Part shown: piece after piece, positions 1 through 7,829 of the stretch
Position numbering within the stretch: position 1 is the stretch's first letter
How the letters are laid out: each line of letters begins with the position of its first letter
Source: Paramuribaculum sp.
GTDB lineage: Bacteria > Bacteroidota > Bacteroidia > Bacteroidales > Muribaculaceae
NCBI GenBank assembly: GCA_029051835.1
Contig: JAIDKJ010000438.1
Location: 1 to 7,829 of the forward strand
Direction: 5' to 3'
Length of the DNA: 7,829 bases
Position numbers and translations under genes: made by a program
The notes under the pieces: model-generated
Told to the model about the DNA's origin: nothing
Seen by the model: only the letters and a program-made list of their open reading frames with translations
The model's database searches: none

Positions 1-930
1 GTCGACGGGGGCCTGTATGGCCTGACGCTTGATCTCCTTGCGTAGCTTCTTGGCGAAGGTGGTGGTGACCGCATGACCCGGACGGGTGGCGATCACCTTG
101 CCCTTGAGCGGACGGCCTATAAGCGCTATGTCGCCTATCACATCCATGAGCTTGTGGCGAGCAGGCTCGTTCTCGCTTGTCAGAGGCTTGTCCTGAATAA
201 ATCCGAACTGGCTGACATTCTTATGAGGCACGTTCATCAGATCGGCCAGACGGTCGAGCTCCGACTGCTCCATCGGCGAGTCGTAGATCACCACGGCGTT
301 GTCGAGGTCGCCCCCCTTTATGAGATTGTTCTTGACCAGCGGCTCGATCTCGCGGACAAACACGAAGGTGCGGCTGTCGGCAATCGACTGCTGGAAATCC
401 TCAAGATGCTCCAGCGAGGCGAACTGGTTGGAGAGCACCGGCGAGTCGAAGCTCACCATCACGTCGATCGAGAACTCATCGTCGGGAAGCACGATGATTG
501 TCGAGCCGGTGGCCTCGTCGTGCACCTCGATCTTCTGCTTGACGATATAATAGTCCTTTTCGGGATTCTGCTCCTGCAGACCCACCTCGTTGATATGGTC
601 CACGAATATCCGGGCGCTGCCGTCGAGTATGGGCATTTCCGGACCGTCGATGCGTATCAGGCAGTTGTCGACGCCCATAGCGTAGAGAGCGGCCATCGCA
701 TGTTCGATGGTGCTCACGGTCACGTCGTTGCGCTTGAGCACCGTGCCGCGGTTGGTGGAGGTCACGTATTCAGCGAGAGCATCGATCGTGGGCTCCCCTT
801 CGAGATCCGTACGCTGGAATTTGTAGCCTGTGTTAGGCTCGGCGGGCAAAAACTCGGCATTGATGAGCTTGCCGGTATGCAGTCCCTTGCCGCTGACGGC
901 GAAGGGAGCTTTGATGGTGACTTGCTTCAT
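1..930 (-). CDS. lpxC: Bifunctional LpxC-FabZ, LpxC part (3' end beyond the window)
   Basis: UDP-3-O-acyl-GlcNAc deacetylase is the zinc-dependent, committed step of lipid A synthesis and acts in the cytoplasm. The frame opens with ATG at 930 (MKQVTIKAPF) and stays open for 310 codons to the window edge. Zinc and catalytic residues are visible: Glu76-His77 in STIEHAMAAL, His259 and Asp263 in ARHKLMDVIGD, and His286 in RPGHA. These match E. coli Glu78, His79, His238, Asp242 and His265, with the same 27-residue spacing between the last two histidines. Other family signatures are GKGLHTG, PILDGSA, RTFVFVREIEPL and IKGGDLDNAVV. E. coli LpxC ends near residue 305, but here the chain continues without a stop through KKLRKEIKRQAIQAP. 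That resembles the linker of Bacteroidota LpxC-FabZ fusions, so a FabZ dehydratase domain is inferred just past the edge. The start lies 28 bp after the lpxD stop with no clear Shine-Dalgarno, consistent with one transcript. The LpxC assignment is firm; the fusion is inferred. Confidence 0.96.
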   Translation of the reverse strand, partial: MKQVTIKAPFAVSGKGLHTGKLINAEFLPAEPNTGYKFQRTDLEGEPTIDALAEYVTSTNRGTVLKRNDVTVSTIEHAMAALYAMGVDNCLIRIDGPEMPILDGSARIFVDHINEVGLQEQNPEKDYYIVKQKIEVHDEATGSTIIVLPDDEFSIDVMVSFDSPVLSNQFASLEHLEDFQQSIADSRTFVFVREIEPLVKNNLIKGGDLDNAVVIYDSPMEQSELDRLADLMNVPHKNVSQFGFIQDKPLTSENEPARHKLMDVIGDIALIGRPLKGKVIATRPGHAVTTTFAKKLRKEIKRQAIQAPVD

Positions 931-3900
931 ATCGCTTGAATGTGTGTGTATGATTGTCTTATTTATTATCCTTGATGATTCGTTCTATCTCGTCGACACG
1001 CTTATAGAGCGTCGGCAGCTTGCGTATGGCGAGAGCCTGACGGCCGTAGCTCACCACGTCGGTGGCCGGATAGCCGAACAGCCTCGAACCCGAGGCCACA
1101 TCCTTGTTGATGCCGCTCTGCGCTCCGATATGCACCTCGTCGCCGATATGTATGTGGCCGGCCAGACCCACCTGACCGCCGAGCATGCATCGCTCGCCGA
1201 GCTTTGTCGATCCGGCCACGCCGCCCTGGGCGGCCATGACGGTATCGGCTCCCACCTCGCAGTTGTGGGCTATCTGTATGAGATTGTCGAGCTTCACCCC
1301 GCGGCATATACGCGTGGATCCCATCATGGCGCGGTCAATGGTGGTGTTGGCTCCGATCTCCACGTCGTCGGCTATATCCACGTTGCCCGTCTGCGGTATC
1401 TTCTCGTAGCCGTGGTCGGTGGGGGCGAACCCGAAGCCGTCGGCTCCTATCACCGCTCCCGAATGGATGATGCAGCGCTTGCCTATGCGGCATCCGCGGT
1501 AGATCTTCGCTCCTGCATAGATGATCGTATTGTCGCCGATGGCCACTCCGTCGCCCACGTAGGCCTGCGGATATATCTGCGCTCCGCTCCCAATCTTCGC
1601 TCCGGCGCCGATGTAGGCGAACGCGCCAATGTAGGCATCGTCGGGCACCTCCACCCCTTCGGCTATGAAGCACGGCTGCTCCACTCCGCGGCGGGGAGGA
1701 TTCATCAGCTGGTCAACCATCGTCAGCAGGCGCGCCACAGTGGCGTAGGGGTCGTCGACCCGGATCAGAGTGGCTTTGATCGGCTTTTCGGCCACGAAAT
1801 CGCGGCCGACGAGCACGGCCGACGAAAGAGTATCGTATATATATGGTGTATATTTGGGATTGGCCAGGAACGAGATCGCACCCTGACGGCCCTCCTCGAT
1901 CTTGGCGAATGTGTTGATTTTTACAGATTCATCACCCTCCACGACTCCTTCCGCGAGAGCAGCTATCTGACCGGCTGTAAATTCCATGTCGACTATATGG
2001 TCTGGTGTTTTTTCGATTTTCGCTGCAAAATTGCGAAAAATTTTTCATATAATTGCCATAAACCGCCCATAACCTCACCCCGGTCGCCCGGAAAAACCGT
2101 TTTATGGCATTGCCGAGAGAGGCTTATACTGTTAAACATTACTAACAAACGTAATTTTTTCATCCGCCGTTTAATAATAAGATATAATTTTGCAGAATAA
2201 TAAACCATCAGGGAAATTATATACAGTGATCGATTTGAAAAACATTGCTTTAATGATATTCTGTACGCTGACGGCCACATTGGCCTCGGCGCAGACGGAA
2301 GTATTGCCTGATCCGGAGCCTGAGATAACTACGGTTCTGCTGACACAAAAATATCCGGCAAATACTAAATTTGGAGCATTTGAATCCTCCATGACCGGAA
2401 TTGAATGGAGTTTCATACTCGACAAAACAAACCATACCGCGACTCTGACTCATCCTGTCCCCGATCCGGAAAGCAAAGACAGCTACCTCCAGAACGGACG
2501 GTATCACTTCGAAGCATATCCACGACCTGACACCGTACACCCCGAATATGCCTACATGCCCAACTATGCGGGCGACGCAAACGGCGGTCCGGTGACAGAA
2601 TTCACCAAGACTTTCATTGCCCTATGGAGCCCGATGATCGACCGCGACTACTATCGCTACGACCTCGTAAACCGCCGCAACGACTCCTGGACGATGGCGG
2701 CCATACGTATCCCGGCCACATTCGAGCATGACGGCGCGACATACACCGTCACCGCCATCGGAGAGCGGGCATTTTCGGGCAGCGACATAGTGACAGTCCA
2801 CCTTCCTTCAACGATCACCTCCATCGGCGACTATGCATTCGCCGACTGCCAGAATTTTGTAGGCCTGCCGGCCGACGGCTCGGCATTTGAAGTCATCCCG
2901 GCGTCGGTCACGACTCTTGGCAAGGGAGTGTTCAGCAACTGCGCCACACTCGAGCGCATGACCATAGGCGACGGCGTGAAGACCATTCCGGCCGAAACAT
3001 TCGACAAATGTCCGGCGTTGCAGCGCCTCACCATAGGACGCTCTGTAGAGAGCATCAAGTGTCCGCTCCCGGCCGCACTCCGCAAAATAGCTTTCAGAGG
3101 CGAAAAAAAGCCCGAAATGCTCACGGAAACATTCGAGACGCAGACCAGCGTATGGGTCGACAGCCGTTACGCTTCGGCCTATCCTGCCTCCTGGAGAGCC
3201 AACTCTTTCAGCATCATCCCGGAGCGCGAGGAGCTTATTTTCTATAAAGGGTTTCTCCACCCGGTCAACTTCACGGTGGAAGCTCCGGTGGAATACACCA
3301 ACAATTCCACCAACCACTTCTTCGGCTATCCGGGCATCGACTACGGCGGCGGTATTGATCAGAATTACCGCGAGGTGACCCTTGTGTTCGGCCACAACCA
3401 GCTCGGCAAGGGCGAACAGCTCGTATCCCCTCCCTACCGTATAGATTTCTCCGATGAGAAAGCCTACCTCAGCGCCAACTACATCACCTACAACACCACG
3501 ACGCACCGCGGCTCCTTCCCCATTGCCATGCGCTCCGAGGGCGACCATACGGTGACTGTCACCATGGTCGATCCCACGCTCGCATCCTACACCTGGCCAG
3601 TAAAGGTGATCGAAGGCATCCCCGTCGACACCATAACCATCGAGGGGCCTATGACCCTGACCATCGGCGGCGACGACGTCACATACAAGGCCACATGCAA
3701 ACACCGTGACAATAAGCTGACTCCGAGCAACACCAACGTAATATGGAGCTGCGACAACCCCGAGCTGCTCACCATCGACGAAAACGGCACAGCCCACGCC
3801 ATCGAGGCCGGCTACGCCACCATCCACGCCCGCAGCGCCGACCCGGCCTGCTATACGGTCGAGGCGATACTGACAGTCTACGTCGACAACGGCGCGGCCG

Positions 3901-6900
3901 CCAAATATCCCGTGCAGCAGACCGTGCTCAAGGATCCTTATACCGTCCCGATGTACGGCAATACCATCAACATCAACCAGATCCCCTACCGCACCGTCAC
4001 CACCGACTTCTACTATTTCTTCAACGAGGACGGCACCGCCGAGATCACTTATCCCGGCGCACGCCGCGACGACACCTATGCCGATGGCGGCGAAGTCCCC
4101 GCTACCCCCTACAAGTTTGACTACCCCGGACACGAGCCTCTCAAATCGCGTTCGTCGGAAGATTACTATTACTACACGGCCACCATCACCAACTACCTGA
4201 TGCGCCACCCGAAAGACCCAAACGCAAAACAGTACGAGGCTCTGCACAGCTCGCTCTCAATCGAAACACTGCCGTATGTGACGGTCGTGCGCCCCGACGG
4301 CATACCACAGGCAACACTCTATAAAGCCACCAAGATCGGAGCACGCGCATTTGCCGGCAGCAACATACGATACATCAATTTCTATGACTATTTCGACGCA
4401 GCGCATAACCGCCCGCAGATCGAAGAGATCGGCGACTATGCCTTCCTCGACTGCAAGGAGTTCATAGGCTACTTCCCCGGCTCGCACGACGTAGTGGTGC
4501 CCAACACCGTCAAGAAGCTCGGCAAGGGAGTATTCAAAGGGTGTGAGAAGCTGACCCGCATCGTCATAGGCGACGGCGTGGAGGAGATACCCGAGGAAAC
4601 GTTCGACGGCTGCGAAAATCTGGACCTGATCACCCTCGGCTCGTCAGTTAAGACCGTCAACTGCGACATTATCTGCAACACTATTGTCATCCGCTCGAAG
4701 GAGCTGCCCGAATTCAAAGGAAAGCTTCGCTGCAAAGTCAATCCCACTGAAGCCAAGCCCATGTTTATCACAGGATATAATCTCAAGGGCAATGACGACA
4801 TCGAGCACTTCAGAGATGTCACCGACGCCGGCCCCTGGGGTAAGGAAGGCATCACCATGGGTGGAACCTTGAAATTTGATGTGTCGCCCGAGGCGCTATA
4901 CACCTACGTCAACTACACCGACACCATAACGCTCGACTTCAACTCCATATTCCGCATGGAGGACGAACTCTATAGCGAAACGTATAACAAAGGATTCGGT
5001 CGCCACTACCCCTACCCTTGGGAGAACTCCATATCATTCTCCACATACACCAACAAACGGCGCGTGCCCGAATGGACGCCGGTAGCCGTCTCTGACTGGC
5101 CCGCCGATGCCCGCGCCGTGACGCCCATCATCAACAAATACGGAGATTTCGCCCGTCTTACCTTGATAAAGTTTGCCGAGGCGAGCAAGGGCAACGGCAC
5201 GCAGCCCTACCACGTGCTGCTCCGAGCTAACGACGGCACCAACCGCGAGGTCAACTACCCCATCTACGTGAAGGATGGCATAAAGACGCAGTCGATCTCT
5301 CTCACCTCGTCGGGCGGCAACATATTATCGGTCGGCCAGTCAAGCTTGATAAGAGTGACACTTGAACCGACCAACGCTACCGGCGGCAACTACATTTTCA
5401 CATCCGACAACAAAGATGTGGCCATCGTCGAAAACGACGGCAGTGTCACCACCAAAGGCGTAGGAACCGTGACTATCACCTGCCGCCTTGACGACAAGTA
5501 CTCGAATTATCCCGAAGCCAAGATAGAACTCACCGTCGTAAAAGAGGGTGTATCTCGTCCGGCGCGCGTATGGAAATACCACTTCCCGTTCAACGAAGCG
5601 GGCACGAACATGCTCCCTAACGGCGTCACCCGCACGGCCGCCGACTATCACTTCCTGACCATAAAGCCGGCCGAGGGCGAAGTCACCGAACAGCCCGAGG
5701 CTATGATAACCTTCCCCAATGCCACAGAAGAGAAGATTAAGGCGATCGAGGATAAATCATCTCTCATCACATACCCGTATGATTCATATAATTTTGCATA
5801 TCCGGGATACCGCCTGGGCATTTTTGTCGACAACCGCCCCGGCCAACTTACGGTCACCCGCAAGATAAGCGAATGGATCGAAACGCTTAAAAACTCCAAC
5901 GGAAAGAACTATACGTCGACCTACCGTTTTCAGCTCGACATACCCTCTAAGCTGACTTTCGGCGACACGGAGTATGCTGTCAAAAAGATCAGCGCCGGCG
6001 CATTCGCCAATAGCAACATCGCGCGCATCGACATTCCCGAAGGAGTGACCGAGATCGGCGACTACGCCTTTGCCTTCGCCGAAAATTTCTATGGTATCGA
6101 GAGCAACGCCCACAACACCATCATACCGTCGACCGTAACGAAGATCGGACGAGGCCTGTTCAAAGGCTGCAAAAACATGTACAGCATGATCATCGGCGAC
6201 GGAGTGGAGATCGTGCCCGAGGAAACGTTCGCCGGATGCAGCAGCCTGCACCACCTTGGATTCGGCGCCAATGTCAGAGAGATCAACTGCGGATTCGAAC
6301 TCCATGCCGTATCCTCCGACAACGCCTGCGAACTTGCTTTCCGCTCGGTCGATCCGCCACAGATCAAGGATGATGTGACGATCAATTATCCTGTGAAAAA
6401 AATCATCGTCATGGTGCCTGCCGGATCGGAACAAAAATACAAAGAGGCGTTCCAACAGCACTCAAACCCGACTGTAAAAGCACTCGCCGATTACATCAAG
6501 CCTTTCTCCCTGCAATTCAATAAAACGAAAGAGATAAAGGCTTATGCCGGGCAGCTCATACCGCTGTATTATAATCTTGTATCGCCGTCGGTCCACAGCG
6601 GAGCCACCACATTCTATTTCATATATCCGGCCGAACCCGGCTCGCCGGGAGTCGCACCCTTCCAGGGCACGATCGGCAGCAGCGGCTCATATGAGTCGCC
6701 CAGCGGCAACGCCGGAGCGCATGGCGCCTATCTGACGATCGATTATGACGACCCCGACGAGGTGCTTGCCGGCAATATTATCGCCAACCACTCAAGCACG
6801 CCAGCGATCAAGGTCAAATACAAGCATCCGGGCGAGCATGAGGTGAGGCTGACCACTCTCGACGTATCCCGCGCGAGCGACGTAGTCAAGGTCACCACCA

Positions 6901-7829
6901 TCGAAGGCGTGGCAGTGGTAAGGATCGACATTTCAGCACCGACGGCCATCCGCCCGGGAACCACAGCCAAAGCCACGGCATGGCTCCAAGGCTTCAATGG
7001 CCAGACTCCCACCAATCAGGGCGTAAGATGGCAAGCTATCAATCCGCCCGACAAGGAAGTGATAAGCATCGATCCCGAAACCGGAGTGATTACCGCCCTT
7101 CAGGTCGGAACAGCTACAATCAGCTGTCACAGCACCGATCCGCTCTGCTCCGACATAGGCAACCGACGCACCATCGAGGTCAGCGAACTCATACAGCAGG
7201 TGAAGCTTATGGCCGTTGACGAAGAGGGCAACGAACTCTTCGAAATCAAACCGGAGGGTGCTGCAGGCACACTGTCGAACGACGAATGCGGCATCTACGA
7301 ATGGACCGGCAACAAGATCCGCACCAAGCTGAAACTGTACCCGGAGGGAATCGAGCTCGCGCTTGATGACCATAAATGGAGAAATACGTGCGAGGCCGAG
7401 AATCCGACATTTACCACCAACTTCTGCGCCATCGGCGACGGCTCACAGCCTGAATATGACATGAACAACATGGTCATCGACTGCCGCCGCGGATATGCCG
7501 AGGGAGAGAGGGAGGGCTACCCCTATGAAATCCTCAACCTGGCGATCTCGAGCTCCAGGATGCTTAACGCAAGGCCGTTTGAAGCCCGCTATCCGATCCG
7601 CGTCAAGACCGAGATGAAAGATATCGACATCGAGGTGCCCGAACCGCCGGCTCCCGACCTGCCCGGAGCCGACGAGGAGCATGTGCTGGTGGTCGACGAC
7701 GAACACACCGACCGCATCGACCTCAACGTGCGCATCGACAAGGATGCCACCGACCGCTACGTAATGTGGGAGGTGGAGGACAAGGATATAGCCACCGTTG
7801 CCGCCCTCGACGATGAAGGCAACGAGATC

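Overview
The window looks like chromosomal DNA from a Bacteroidota organism, most likely order Bacteroidales. Four things point there: an LpxC whose C-terminus runs into the linker typical of the Bacteroidota LpxC-FabZ fusion, an adjacent LpxD, promoter boxes of the Bacteroides TAnnTTTG type with no convincing Shine-Dalgarno sites, and a giant exported protein mixing BspA-type leucine-rich repeats with bacterial Ig-like (BIG2) domains. A gut commensal such as a Muribaculaceae member would fit, but the genus is a guess.

Layout. Positions 1-1987 (minus strand) hold two lipid A genes: lpxD (959-1987), followed 28 bp downstream by the start of lpxC-fabZ (930 down to 1, running off the window at the end of the LpxC domain). 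They almost certainly form one operon for the second and third steps of lipid A synthesis. Positions 1988-2225 are an AT-rich divergent intergenic region of 238 bp. It carries one candidate promoter core per direction, and the two cores share the 10-mer AATTTTGCAG. It also has a small family of CCATAA boxes, two direct and one inverted.

Positions 2226-7829 (plus strand) are a single uninterrupted reading frame of 1,868 codons with no stop before the window edge. It encodes a signal peptide and then three successive copies of a supermodule of about 530-550 residues. Each copy consists of a beta-rich lead-in, a block of BspA-like LRRs (IGDYAF and IGDGV signatures), an Ig/PKD-like stretch and a BIG2 domain. 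After the third copy the periodicity breaks: a segment of about 150 residues that I do not recognise is followed by a Pro/acidic linker and the start of a fourth BIG2 domain.

How the parts relate. The lpx genes build the outer-membrane lipid A anchor. The giant protein is predicted to be exported, probably to the cell surface, but its C-terminal sorting signal lies outside the window. The shared promoter region raises, without proving, the possibility of coordinated expression. I found no tRNA, rRNA, CRISPR array, insertion sequence or phage gene. The most unusual feature is the triplicated supermodule architecture with its unassigned domains.
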